Source: an uncultured Bacteroidia bacterium (GTDB lineage: Bacteria > Bacteroidota > Bacteroidia > Bacteroidales > Prolixibacteraceae). From it: DNA of 34,566 nt. The stretch is taken from positions 1 to 34,566 of the forward strand of contig CAILKW010000362.1 of the NCBI GenBank assembly GCA_903834845.1, given 5' to 3'. Shown here piece by piece: positions 27,232-34,566 of the stretch; the first letter of the stretch is position 1, and each line of letters begins with the position of its first letter. Under the pieces are notes generated by a model, which did no database searches, was not told where the DNA came from, and worked only from the letters and a program-made list of their open reading frames with translations. A program made the position numbers and the translations under genes.

Positions 27232-27981
27232 CTAAAGCATAATTTGGCCTCCATTCACTGGAAGGTAATTCCCTGTTATATGTTTTGTTTCGTCTGAAGC
27301 ATACAACAAAATGGCACCTGCTACATCTTCGGGTAATCCAATTTTTCTTAGCGGAGTATTATTGGCAATTGCTTCTTTATGTGCTTGCGGCATAAACTTT
27401 GTTGCATCAGTGAGAGTTAGACCTGGAGCCACAACATTTACACGTATTCCAACAGGACCAAGTTCAAAAGCTAACGCCCTTGCAAAACCATCCAAAGCAG
27501 ATTTTGCTGTGGAATGTGTTGAAAACCCATATCCGGGATTTCGTGATAATCCACTTGAAATAATGATTATTGAACCGGTGTTCCTTGCAATCATAGAAGG
27601 TAGAACCGCTTTGATTGTCCAGTAGCTACCTTTAACTTCTCTAAGAATTTTGTTTTCAAAATCTTCCCAGGTTTGTTCCATAAATGGTGCCATTTTAAAG
27701 TTTGCACCGGCGTTTAATACCAAAACATCAATTTTACCAAGCTGTTTTTCTACTTCTGCCACCATTCGTTCCGATTCCAATTGGTCGAACACGTTAGCTT
27801 TCACAGAAATAGCCTTGCCATTATTACTTATAATAGTGTCAACTATTTTTTGAGCTTCTTCGACACTATTATTGTAATTTACAGCCACATCGGCACCATG
27901 TTTGGCAAGTTTCAATGCTGTAGCTGCACCAATTCCTCTGCTTGCTCCTGTAACGAGCGCAATTTTCCCTTTTAAAAGCAT
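27232..27981 (-). CDS. Short-chain dehydrogenase/reductase, FabG-like, with His in place of catalytic Tyr
   Basis: This 249-residue protein has a classical SDR fold: NAD(P) motif TGASRGIGAATALKL, the NAGA motif in DVLVLNAGA, the catalytic Ser in IIIISSGLS, and the C-terminal RVNVVAPGLTLTDAT. The usual YxxxK active site reads H-S-T-A-K (H156 and K160), so the catalytic tyrosine appears replaced by histidine. The codon is CAT and the frame around it is intact, so it is not a frameshift artefact. A nearby Tyr (Y151) is five residues before the His and might not fill the role. It is read toward the hairpin terminator. The substrate is unknown; FabG-type naming would be only approximate. Confidence 0.88.
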   Translation of the reverse strand: MLLKGKIALVTGASRGIGAATALKLAKHGADVAVNYNNSVEEAQKIVDTIISNNGKAISVKANVFDQLESERMVAEVEKQLGKIDVLVLNAGANFKMAPFMEQTWEDFENKILREVKGSYWTIKAVLPSMIARNTGSIIIISSGLSRNPGYGFSTHSTAKSALDGFARALAFELGPVGIRVNVVAPGLTLTDATKFMPQAHKEAIANNTPLRKIGLPEDVAGAILLYASDETKHITGNYLPVNGGQIML

Positions 27982-28050
27982 AATTTCTCCTTTCTTTAAA
28001 ATTAATAACTAAAATTACTCTTTTTGCTGAACTTAAAAGCTGATCACAGC

Positions 28051-29535
28051 CTAAATATTTTGGCTTGGGTCATTTTCTTTAATGTATTTGAGCAGCATTT
28101 CTCCAAATTCCGAACAAAAAACCAAACTTTCGTAGTTGTAGTTTTGATTGTTTAAATACTGTAAAATAAGCCATTCCCTGTGACCTTTTCCAGGTTTTAT
28201 TCCGCAAAAGAAAAATCCCATATTTTCAAAATCATTACATAATTCCGAAGTTTCAGGACAATCCAAGGGAACATATAAAAAAACAGTTTCTATACGGTTT
28301 ATACAAAATGTTTTCAATGTATGGTGAATATTCTCTTTCACATCCTTCCCATATTTGCAAATGTGAATATGAGCGCAAAAATGTGCATCTTTATGAATTT
28401 CTATGATCGCTGTTTCTTCAGTTGAAATATTTTTGCGGTTAGAAATTTCTAATATTCGATTGGAAATACCCAGATTTTTATATATTTTCCCAATAATATT
28501 TTTATGTTTTTCAGGTACAAATATGTTCTTATTTTTATTATCTTTAAAATAATAAAACATTAGTATATAGGAGGCTCTGACTTTATTTGAAATGTTAATT
28601 TGATTCAATTCAAGTGATATTAATTTCGAAATATATAATGCCGATTCTCTTAAACCCTTTTTATACGCAGCTCTTTGGGAATATGGATGTGCCGTTAAAG
28701 CATAGCCACAAATACCTGAAAATTCCATTCCTATCATCTCCTGAAATTGATATTCTAAAATATCCTTCAGGCAACCGGCACCGCGATAAGCTGGATTTAC
28801 AAAAGCTACACCTATTTCGCACAAATCTGAATCAATCTCCGGTATATTTGCAGAATGGCCAATGATTTCTTCATTGGCTTTATTAACTGCAACATAACTC
28901 ATTAATTGGTTTGTTAAATTGAGTTGCTTTACACGGTCAGGAAAATAAATATATTCATAAATATACGACTGTTTATAAGCATAATATGCAAGTTTTGAAA
29001 TGGCATGAGCTTCAAAAGGATGAAGCCGCCTAACGTAAAACTCGAAATCAGTTACTTTGGCAATTTCCGCATCATCACTAATAACTTCGTTGTCTTTAAC
29101 AAGAGCCGTTTCCGCTGAAAGGTACTTTTCAATTTCAATTTCCTGTCCTTCTTTTCCTTTGTTGGTATATTTGATATTATCGGCAAATTTCTTAATAAGT
29201 AATGTGCCAAGCCCATTAACATTTTGGGTTAAAATCTGCTCTATACTTACATTTTCATAAGATTTTATCGTTTCCACATCCAGCGGAATACCATTTGATT
29301 TAATGCGGATGCCTATACCGAGTGTTGTACTTTCAATATCAACCACAATATTTTCACTTTGACCCGGCATATAATCAAACTTAATCACATTGCTTAATAC
29401 TTCTTCAAGAATAAGCTCAATGTGGCTACATTCTTTTTCACTAAAACCCAGAATTTTTGCATAAGAAACTGCACCTGACATTACTACAACGATCAATTTA
29501 ATATCGTTAGGAATTGCTATTGATACTTTTTCCAT
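28051..29535 (-). CDS. HATPase (anti-sigma/RsbW-like) and GNAT acetyltransferase fusion
   Basis: This 494-residue cytoplasmic protein has two recognisable parts. Residues about 1-140 resemble the HATPase_c domain of RsbW/SpoIIAB-type regulators: an N-box with E and N in LILEEVLSNVIKF, and a G2-like loop GLGTLLIKKFAD. The G1 box is unusual (KSNGIPLD in place of a D-x-G form). Residues about 165-320 form a GNAT-type N-acetyltransferase: LHPFEAHAISKLAYYAY, then CEIGVAFVNPAYRGAGCLKDIL, where the R-G-x-G pyrophosphate-binding loop is visible, and YSQRAAYKKGLRES. The remainder is of uncertain fold. Such a fusion may tie a regulatory kinase-like domain to protein or metabolite acetylation. It is followed upstream on the same strand by a UPF0158 gene 40 bp away. 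Function is unknown. Confidence 0.78.
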   Translation of the reverse strand: MEKVSIAIPNDIKLIVVVMSGAVSYAKILGFSEKECSHIELILEEVLSNVIKFDYMPGQSENIVVDIESTTLGIGIRIKSNGIPLDVETIKSYENVSIEQILTQNVNGLGTLLIKKFADNIKYTNKGKEGQEIEIEKYLSAETALVKDNEVISDDAEIAKVTDFEFYVRRLHPFEAHAISKLAYYAYKQSYIYEYIYFPDRVKQLNLTNQLMSYVAVNKANEEIIGHSANIPEIDSDLCEIGVAFVNPAYRGAGCLKDILEYQFQEMIGMEFSGICGYALTAHPYSQRAAYKKGLRESALYISKLISLELNQINISNKVRASYILMFYYFKDNKNKNIFVPEKHKNIIGKIYKNLGISNRILEISNRKNISTEETAIIEIHKDAHFCAHIHICKYGKDVKENIHHTLKTFCINRIETVFLYVPLDCPETSELCNDFENMGFFFCGIKPGKGHREWLILQYLNNQNYNYESLVFCSEFGEMLLKYIKENDPSQNI

Positions 29536-29575
29536 TAATATATTAATTTAAATATGTACTAAATTAGAATTATTT

Positions 29576-30013
29576 TCATGCCTCGCTATTATTAAATCTT
29601 TCAATACTGTCGTTAACCCACTCTATTAACTTCTGATTTTTATAATCAAACCACATTTTTCGGTATTCGCCTGAATTTTCAATAACAAATTTGAATTCTC
29701 TAAATGGCTTCTTTCTGTTTAATGCGGCTATTAGTTTATTTTTAAGGTTGTTTGAATCAGACAGGGATTCTGTGAACCCCTCCATTATTTGGAATGAATC
29801 ATAAGATTCCATTTGGTCTATTTCATAATAGTCCAAAAAATTGTCGTCAAGCTTTTCCATTTCTTCTTCCCATGGTTCTGTGTCAATTCCTATGTTTTTG
29901 AATGTGTCGGGAAAGGTCAAAATTTCACCATTTTCCTTATGAATAAAGCATCTTAACCCTGAGTCTAACTCTTCAGGAATTTCTTTTATTTGTTGTTGTG
30001 TCAATTGTATCAT
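29576..30013 (-). CDS. UPF0158-family protein
   Basis: The product is 145 residues, acidic, and without signal peptide or membrane span. The family pattern is visible: an N-terminal IPEELDSGLRCFIHKENGEI, an acidic middle stretch (WEEEMEKLDD), YEIDQMES followed by FQIMEGF, and a C-terminal LNRKKPFREFKFVIE then WFDYK. The family is widespread in bacteria, and to my knowledge no function has been established. It starts 40 bp upstream of the HATPase-GNAT gene on the same strand. Confidence 0.82.
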   Translation of the reverse strand: MIQLTQQQIKEIPEELDSGLRCFIHKENGEILTFPDTFKNIGIDTEPWEEEMEKLDDNFLDYYEIDQMESYDSFQIMEGFTESLSDSNNLKNKLIAALNRKKPFREFKFVIENSGEYRKMWFDYKNQKLIEWVNDSIERFNNSEA

Positions 30014-30146
30014 TTATTCTTAAAAATTAGTTTTACAAATTAACGGAAACTATAACAAATTTGGCTCTATGACGATCTGTATGGGTTCTAATATTTTGCT
30101 CCTCATGGCCATAAAAGCTGTGGAAGTAGTTACCCTTGTTTTAAAA

Positions 30147-30280
30147 GTGTCCTAAAACTCTGTGGCCCTCTGTGGCTACTCAGTGGTTCTCTGTGTAACT
30201 TATTGTATCACAGAGTTACACGGAGGTTACACAGAGTTTCACAGAGATAAAAAAGCATAATTAGTAAACTTTTTAGACAG
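30147..30280. mobile_element. MITE-like palindromic element in the 30014-30371 gap
   Basis: The 358-bp gap between the UPF0158 and hsdR genes holds no gene. Its centre is an imperfect palindrome of short CTCTGTG/CACAGAG modules: four on the left (about 30159-30200) and four in reverse on the right (about 30210-30247), able to fold into a long stem. It is flanked by inverted ends GTGTCCTAAAA (30147-30157) and TTTTTAGACAG (30270-30280), which resemble the terminal repeats of some IS families. No transposase is present. This is most likely a non-autonomous element or an interspersed repeat. Confidence 0.5.
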
Positions 30281-30371
30281 CCTCTGTTAAGGTAATTCAG
30301 AACATCTGGGCTATTGTCATATATCTATGTTACCTATACGAAACGATATAGAGCCCAAAAACAAATAATGA

Positions 30372-32861
30372 TTACGCTACTTTCTGTTTATATAAATGCT
30401 GTTGAAACTCTATAAACAGGCGGCTGATGTTTGCTACGTCACCCAGAATGTCTTTTGCATCTTCTAACGAATGATATTTGTTTGTTAGCAAGATTGGGAG
30501 TTTCTCCTGGTCAAGTTCCTCAACACCGGTTTCAATGTATTTACTCAACACAAATTCAATAAACTCTTTCTGTTTATCGTTTAGCAATGCTATAATAGTG
30601 GCCTGTGATGCTGCGACCCTTGCTTCTCTTGTCATTGATTGATAGTTACCGTTAAATACATATTCCAATACATCAAAGAGATCACTCTTCTCCATATTAA
30701 CTAAAGATTGTACTATCAATAAATCGCTTTTGGGGTAACCTGCTGCAGCTAATTTTTCTAATAATGTTCTTCTTGTCAACGGATTGCTCCAGAGTGTTCT
30801 TAACTCATCTTCACTTTTAAAAAGGAGAGGTAATTCACCAAGCAGATTATTCAAAAACTCCTCGGCTGAAATTGGTCTTCCATCTGCACTCCAAAACGAT
30901 GTGGAAATCATTGATTGAATTTCACGCTCTTTTCCGTCTCGCAATTTTACTTTTATCTTTTGTCGCTTATTGCAATTGCACGGATATTCACCACATACCT
31001 CACAAGGTTCTTTGGGTTTTTGGGTGCATGTACAAGGCGACTGTCTGCAAATTTTACAAGGTGGCGGAGGTGGTGTAGGTATGCTCTGACACTCACATAC
31101 TAATTTTCCGCATACATTACAAGGTTCTGCTTCACCATCCCATTCAGGGTCCGAAAAGTGGTGATAAGCATCAACATAATCATAAATGGTAAAAAACTCC
31201 TTACCATCAAACAAACGAGTACCACGACCTACTATTTGCTTAAACTCTATCATTGAGTTTACCGGGCGCATTAAAACAATATTACGAATGTTTCTGGCAT
31301 CAACACCGGTTGATAATTTTTGCGAAGTAGTAAGTATGGTTGGAATCGTTTTTTCGTTGTCCTGAAACTCGCGTAAAAACTGTTCACCTATTTCACCATC
31401 ATTGGCAGTAACCCGAACACAATAATTTGGGTTGGTTGATTTTTTGTATTGGTTTACTAAATCCCTGATTAACGCTGCATGAGGTTGATTGGCGCAAAAA
31501 ATTATAGCTTTTTCTTTCTGATTGGCTTCGCTCAAATAAATGCGAACCCGTACAGATTCTCTTTCAACTATTTCAATAGTTCTATTAAAATCGGGTTCGG
31601 TATAAGTTTTACCTTCCTCAATTTCACCTTCAATTATTTGGTCATCACTGGTATAGATATATTCATCAATTGTTGTCTTAATACGTTTTACCTTGAATGG
31701 TGTAAGGAAACCATCGTTAATACCCTCCTTTAGCGAATAAACATAAACCGGCTCACCAAAGTATTTGTAAGTATCAACATTATCTTGTCGTTTGGGAGTT
31801 GCTGTTAAGCCCAACTGGACTGCCGGAGAAAAATATTCTAAAATACCTCTCCAGTTACTTTCGTCGTTTGCACCACCACGATGACATTCATCAATAATAA
31901 TAAAATCAAAATAATCTTTGGGGTACTGCCCAAAATTGTATTGTTCACTTCCATAAGCTGCAATTGGTTCTGCTGCAATAGGAAGCGGTTTTAAAGGTTC
32001 AATTTTCTTTACAAAACTACTGCTCGTCATAAAGGTTTGAAAAATGGTAAAGAAAATACTTCCGTTTGTTGGTACAGTTCCTTTTTTCTTTATCTCACCC
32101 GGCTTAATTCGCACCAAAGCATCTTCGGGAAAAGCTGTAAATGAGTTGTATGCCTGGTCGGCTAATATGTTTCTATCAGCTAAAAATAATATACGAAGTC
32201 GGCGACTTCCATCGCGCTTTAAGTTCCAACGGGTTTGAAATAACTTCCATGCTATTTGAAATGCAATAGCCGTTTTGCCGGTACCGGTAGCGAGGGTTAA
32301 TAAAATACGTTCTTTACCATTGGCAATCGCCTCAATAGTATTGCGAACTGCAATTTCCTGATAATATCGCAATTGCCAGGTGCCACCTTTATCTTCAAAT
32401 GGAATGGCAGCAAATTTTAAACGCCATTCGTTAATTGGTTTGAATATAGTAAGGGCTTTTGTTGGTTCACCGGCAGGATATGTTTTATTCCAAAGTTCGT
32501 CGGGTGTAAGGAAATTGTCAACCAAACCTTCAACACCGGTTTTCATATTTATGCTGTAAATCTCTCTGCCGTTGGTTGAGTATGTAGTTTCCAATTTTAA
32601 TTTTTCGGCATATTGTTTGGCTTGTGCAACACCTTCACCAACTTCTAAATCAACGCTTTTGGCCTCTACAACAGCAAGTTTGATGCCTTTGTAAACCAAT
32701 ACATAATCGGCAATAATTTTTTTAGACCTACCGCCACCAGTTTGAATTTTACCGTCAGCAATGTTGTATTCACGAAGGATTTTAGAACCTTCAACAACGC
32801 CCCAACCGCGTGCCTTTAACAGGGGATCTATAAGTTCTGCTCTTGTTTCTGATTCGTTCAT
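30372..32861 (-). CDS. hsdR: Type I restriction enzyme R subunit (HsdR, EcoAI/EcoEI-like)
   Basis: This 829-residue protein is the ATP-dependent motor and nuclease of a type I restriction system. The N-terminal PD-(D/E)xK nuclease includes the Asp of IADYVLVYKG and E-x-K in LAVVEAKSVD. The helicase follows: Walker A LATGTGKTAIAFQ near residue 195, DECH in IIIDECHRGG near 330, the TATP motif in LGLTATPKR, and helicase C-terminal motifs (STGVDARNIRNIVLMRP, then QIVGRGTRL). An unusual stretch at residues 581-630 has three C-x2-C-x4-C-x-C units separated by proline-rich linkers. The C-terminal EcoEI-type helical domain closes the protein. hsdS (end only) lies to the right on the same strand, with a transposase and repeat arrays between; hsdM must be outside the window. 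Confidence 0.93.
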   Translation of the reverse strand: MNESETRAELIDPLLKARGWGVVEGSKILREYNIADGKIQTGGGRSKKIIADYVLVYKGIKLAVVEAKSVDLEVGEGVAQAKQYAEKLKLETTYSTNGREIYSINMKTGVEGLVDNFLTPDELWNKTYPAGEPTKALTIFKPINEWRLKFAAIPFEDKGGTWQLRYYQEIAVRNTIEAIANGKERILLTLATGTGKTAIAFQIAWKLFQTRWNLKRDGSRRLRILFLADRNILADQAYNSFTAFPEDALVRIKPGEIKKKGTVPTNGSIFFTIFQTFMTSSSFVKKIEPLKPLPIAAEPIAAYGSEQYNFGQYPKDYFDFIIIDECHRGGANDESNWRGILEYFSPAVQLGLTATPKRQDNVDTYKYFGEPVYVYSLKEGINDGFLTPFKVKRIKTTIDEYIYTSDDQIIEGEIEEGKTYTEPDFNRTIEIVERESVRVRIYLSEANQKEKAIIFCANQPHAALIRDLVNQYKKSTNPNYCVRVTANDGEIGEQFLREFQDNEKTIPTILTTSQKLSTGVDARNIRNIVLMRPVNSMIEFKQIVGRGTRLFDGKEFFTIYDYVDAYHHFSDPEWDGEAEPCNVCGKLVCECQSIPTPPPPPCKICRQSPCTCTQKPKEPCEVCGEYPCNCNKRQKIKVKLRDGKEREIQSMISTSFWSADGRPISAEEFLNNLLGELPLLFKSEDELRTLWSNPLTRRTLLEKLAAAGYPKSDLLIVQSLVNMEKSDLFDVLEYVFNGNYQSMTREARVAASQATIIALLNDKQKEFIEFVLSKYIETGVEELDQEKLPILLTNKYHSLEDAKDILGDVANISRLFIEFQQHLYKQKVA

Positions 32862-32946
32862 AATGTTTGTTTTACTCCTAAAGAGATGTAATAATTATAG
32901 CCAATGAATAACCCGTAATTAAATAACCACAAAGGTGTGATTTATA

Positions 32947-33408
32947 TTAATCTATCCATTCAAATAAATATTTTTCGTTGTAGTCAATTTCAAATTTTTG
33001 AAGAAATTCAATATATTCTTCTTTAAATGTTTTCTTCCTGTGGTGTTCCTCCTGATTAGCAATATACTGATAGACGTTGTCAATTTGCGAATGGGAATAG
33101 GAAAACGCTCCATATCCTTCTTGCCACGAGAATTTTCCTTTCAGAAATTTTTGATCATTGATAAAATTGGAAGAATTGTTTTTAATATCTCTGATCAAAT
33201 CCGATATGTTCATTGCAGGTTTTAATCCAACAAAAACATGAACGTGATCTGAAACGCCATTAACAATTATGGGTTTTTGATTTTTACCTTTTACAATGCC
33301 TGCCATATATTTAAAAACTTCTTCTCGCCACGGTTGTTGCAACAGGTTTTCTCTGCCCTTTACTGCAAATACATACTGAATATAGATTTGTGAAAATGCG
33401 TCTGCCAT
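32947..33408 (-). CDS. IS200-like/RAYT tyrosine (Y1 HUH) transposase
   Basis: The start at 33408 (MADAFSQIYIQYVFAVKG) gives 153 residues, the usual IS200/IS605 TnpA length. The longer open frame to 34008 only reads through repeats. The HUH motif is DHVHVFVGL, the catalytic Tyr lies in IDNVYQYIANQEEHH, and GKFSWQEGYGAFSYSHSQ is a widely conserved block of Bacteroidota members. The protein ends with KYLFEWID, again typical. It cuts and rejoins single-stranded DNA at hairpins. No TnpB follows. The gene starts 30 bp from a large array of short hairpin repeats, which is the arrangement seen with REP-associated transposases. It lies between hsdS and hsdR. Confidence 0.9.
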   Translation of the reverse strand: MADAFSQIYIQYVFAVKGRENLLQQPWREEVFKYMAGIVKGKNQKPIIVNGVSDHVHVFVGLKPAMNISDLIRDIKNNSSNFINDQKFLKGKFSWQEGYGAFSYSHSQIDNVYQYIANQEEHHRKKTFKEEYIEFLQKFEIDYNEKYLFEWID

Positions 33409-33437
33409 ATTATTGAAATTTAAATGTTTATATCCGA

Positions 33438-34012
33438 AGTGGTGATAAATTATAGATTTGAGATTGAAAATTGCCGCTAAACCCCAGAGGGGTGACAATA
33501 TTATAGAATTGAGATTGAAGTTTGCCGCTAAACCCCAGCGGGGTGAAAATATTATAGATATGGGATTGAAAATTGCCGCCGAACCCCAGCGGGGTGACAA
33601 TATTATAGATTTGGAATTGAAAATTACCGTTGAACCCCAGAGGGGTGACAATATTATAGAATTGAGATTTAAGTTTGCCGCCGAACCCCAGCGGGGTGAA
33701 AATATTATGGATATGTGATTGAAAATTGCCGTTGAACCCCAGCGGGGTGACAATATTATAGAATTGAGTTTGAAGTTTGCCGCCGAACCCCAGCGGGGTG
33801 ACAATATTATAGATATGGAATTGAAAATTACCGTTGAACCCCAGCGGGGTGAAAATATTATAGAATTGAGATTGAAGTTTGCCGCTAAACCCCAGCGGGG
33901 TGAAAATATTATAGATATGGGATTGAAAATTGCCGTTGAACCCCAGCGGGGTGACAGTATTATGGATATGTGATTGAAAATTGCCGTTGAACCCCAGAGG
34001 GGTGGCATTTAT
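33438..34012. repeat. Tandem array of 51-bp hairpin repeats, about 11-12 units
   Basis: The GCC(or ACC)G anchor recurs at 33473, 33524, 33575, 33626, 33677, 33728, 33779, 33830, 33881, 33932 and 33983, exactly 51 bp apart each time. Every unit contains a palindrome ACCCC-AGC(or AGA)-GGGGT, which forms a 5-bp GC-rich stem with a 3-nt loop, then an AT-rich part (AATATTATAGAA/T). Two subtypes partly alternate: GAATTGAGATTGAAGTTTGCCGC and GATATGGGATTGAAAATTGCCGTT-like. Since 51 is a multiple of three, the array is open in several frames on both strands; these are not genes. It borders the transposase gene and is likely related to it. Confidence 0.95.
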
Positions 34013-34013
34013 T

Positions 34014-34027
34014 TCACCCCTCCGGGG
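34014..34027. repeat. Junction hairpin between the two arrays
   Basis: ACCCC-TCC-GGGGT follows the last array-1 hairpin (ACCCC-AGA-GGGGT, about 33991-34003). It has the same stem but a different loop and leads into the second array through a spacer at 34028-34064. Confidence 0.7.
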
Positions 34028-34064
34028 TTTTATTTGATATGGTTTTGTCATTGTTATAATCATG

Positions 34065-34393
34065 TCATCCCTCTGGGATTTTGCCGTATTCAATTTATTT
34101 CGTTTTCCATAATCTTGTCATCCCTCTGGGATTTTGCCGTTATTTTTATTGTCATTGTTATAATCATGTCATCCCTTTGGGATTTTGCCGTATGCAATTT
34201 ATTTCGTTTTCTATAATCCTGTCATCCCTCTGGGATTTTTCTGCATTCAATTTATTTCGTTTTCCATAATCTTATCATCCCTCTGGGATTTTGCCGTATG
34301 CAATTTATTTCGTTTTCCATAATCTTATCATCCCTCTGGGATTTTTCTGCATTCAATTTATCCGTTCTCTATAATCTTGTCATCCCTCTGGGA
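34065..34393. repeat. Second array: seven 51-53 bp units with ATCCC/GGGAT hairpin
   Basis: TCATCCC begins units at 34065, 34118, 34169, 34222, 34275, 34328 and 34380 (steps 53, 51, 53, 53, 53 and 52). Each has the palindrome ATCCC-TCT-GGGAT (loop TTT in one copy), built like the array-1 hairpin with a 5-bp stem and 3-nt loop. Spacers share CAATTTATTTCG and CATAATCTTG-like segments. The last unit overlaps the 3' end of hsdS. Confidence 0.92.
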
Positions 34394-34566
34394 TTTTGCC
34401 GTATTTAATTCCCCATTAAACGCCTTCTGCAAAATGCTCTTTTTCAACTCTTCCAAATTATTTATTTTGGTTTGATAAATGGCTTCTAATTTCTTGGTTT
34501 CAGCTGATAAAGCATCAAGTTTTTGAACAATGGCTTGTTGGGCTTTTAATGGTGGTAACGCAAAAC
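34358..34566 (-). CDS. hsdS: Type I restriction specificity subunit HsdS, C-terminal end (5' part beyond window)
   Basis: The open frame enters from the right edge and ends at TAA 34358-34360, giving 68 residues. It encodes FALPPLKAQQAIVQKLDALS, a coiled coil (TKKLEAIYQTKINNLEELKKS), and ILQKAFNGEL, the standard end of an HsdS central or C-terminal conserved region that holds the two methylase subunits. HsdS supplies DNA target recognition. The final residues after FNGEL (NTAKSQRDDKIIENG) are encoded by the outermost copy of the second repeat array, so the original C-terminus has been extended or replaced. The start and target-recognition domains are outside the window. Confidence 0.87.
   Translation of the reverse strand, partial: FALPPLKAQQAIVQKLDALSAETKKLEAIYQTKINNLEELKKSILQKAFNGELNTAKSQRDDKIIENG

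Noticed and set aside
33428-34093. 221-residue minus-strand protein and the plus-strand repeat proteins of 80-86 residues
   Set aside because: They are translations of the 51-bp array, open only because the period is a multiple of three; no start signal or family resemblance supports them.
33438-34393. CRISPR array
   Set aside because: The whole unit is conserved, including the parts that would be spacers; there are no unique spacers and no cas genes. The palindromes belong to REP-like repeats.

Overview
The window comes from a member of the Bacteroidota, most likely a carbohydrate-degrading Bacteroidales/Marinilabiliales-type organism; no species can be named. The evidence is AT-rich DNA, TAnnTTTG-type promoter elements, few purine-rich ribosome binding sites, lipoprotein and Tat signals on catabolic enzymes, and typical gene families (GH78, GH92, Reg_prop propellers, UPF0158, a Bacteroidota-type IS200-like transposase). 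No rRNA or tRNA gene was seen.

Region 1 (1-6028, minus strand): an alpha-L-rhamnosidase lipoprotein (GH78, C-terminus cut by the window edge), a lipoprotein joining a Reg_prop beta-propeller to a helical C-terminal half, and an AraC-type regulator that faces the next operon.

Region 2 (6238-21494, plus strand): a tight run of twelve genes. It encodes a DapA/NanA-type lyase, an SSS symporter resembling sialic-acid SiaT, a secreted BNR (sialidase-fold) protein, a second BNR protein fused to a ChbG/YdjC deacetylase, two Tat-signal Gfo/Idh/MocA proteins, an RraA-type and an HpcH/HpaI-type aldolase, a NagA-type deacetylase with a signal peptide, an ACS-type MFS transporter, a NagB-type deaminase and a GH92 alpha-mannosidase lipoprotein. 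The gene set suggests catabolism of an acetylated amino-sugar or sugar-acid glycan: exo-cleavage and deacetylation outside the cytoplasm, import by two transporters, then aldol cleavage and deamination. The substrate is not shown by the sequence, and there is no SusC/SusD pair, ManNAc kinase or epimerase here. A secreted DNase I-fold protein follows closely.

Region 3 (22392-30013): mostly unrelated genes. These are a short MutS-like ATPase, a remnant of a nucleotidyltransferase gene, a divergent thymidylate synthase-family protein, two adjacent zinc-ribbon proteins (one with AIM24, one with FecR and a membrane span), a shared hairpin terminator, an SDR protein with a replaced catalytic Tyr, a HATPase-GNAT fusion and a UPF0158 protein.

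Region 4 (30014-34566): a MITE-like element, then a type I restriction locus on the minus strand. hsdS (C-terminal end only) and hsdR are separated by an IS200-like/RAYT transposase and two arrays of about 51-53 bp hairpin repeats. The repeats run into the 3' end of hsdS. hsdR carries an unusual three-fold cysteine cluster.
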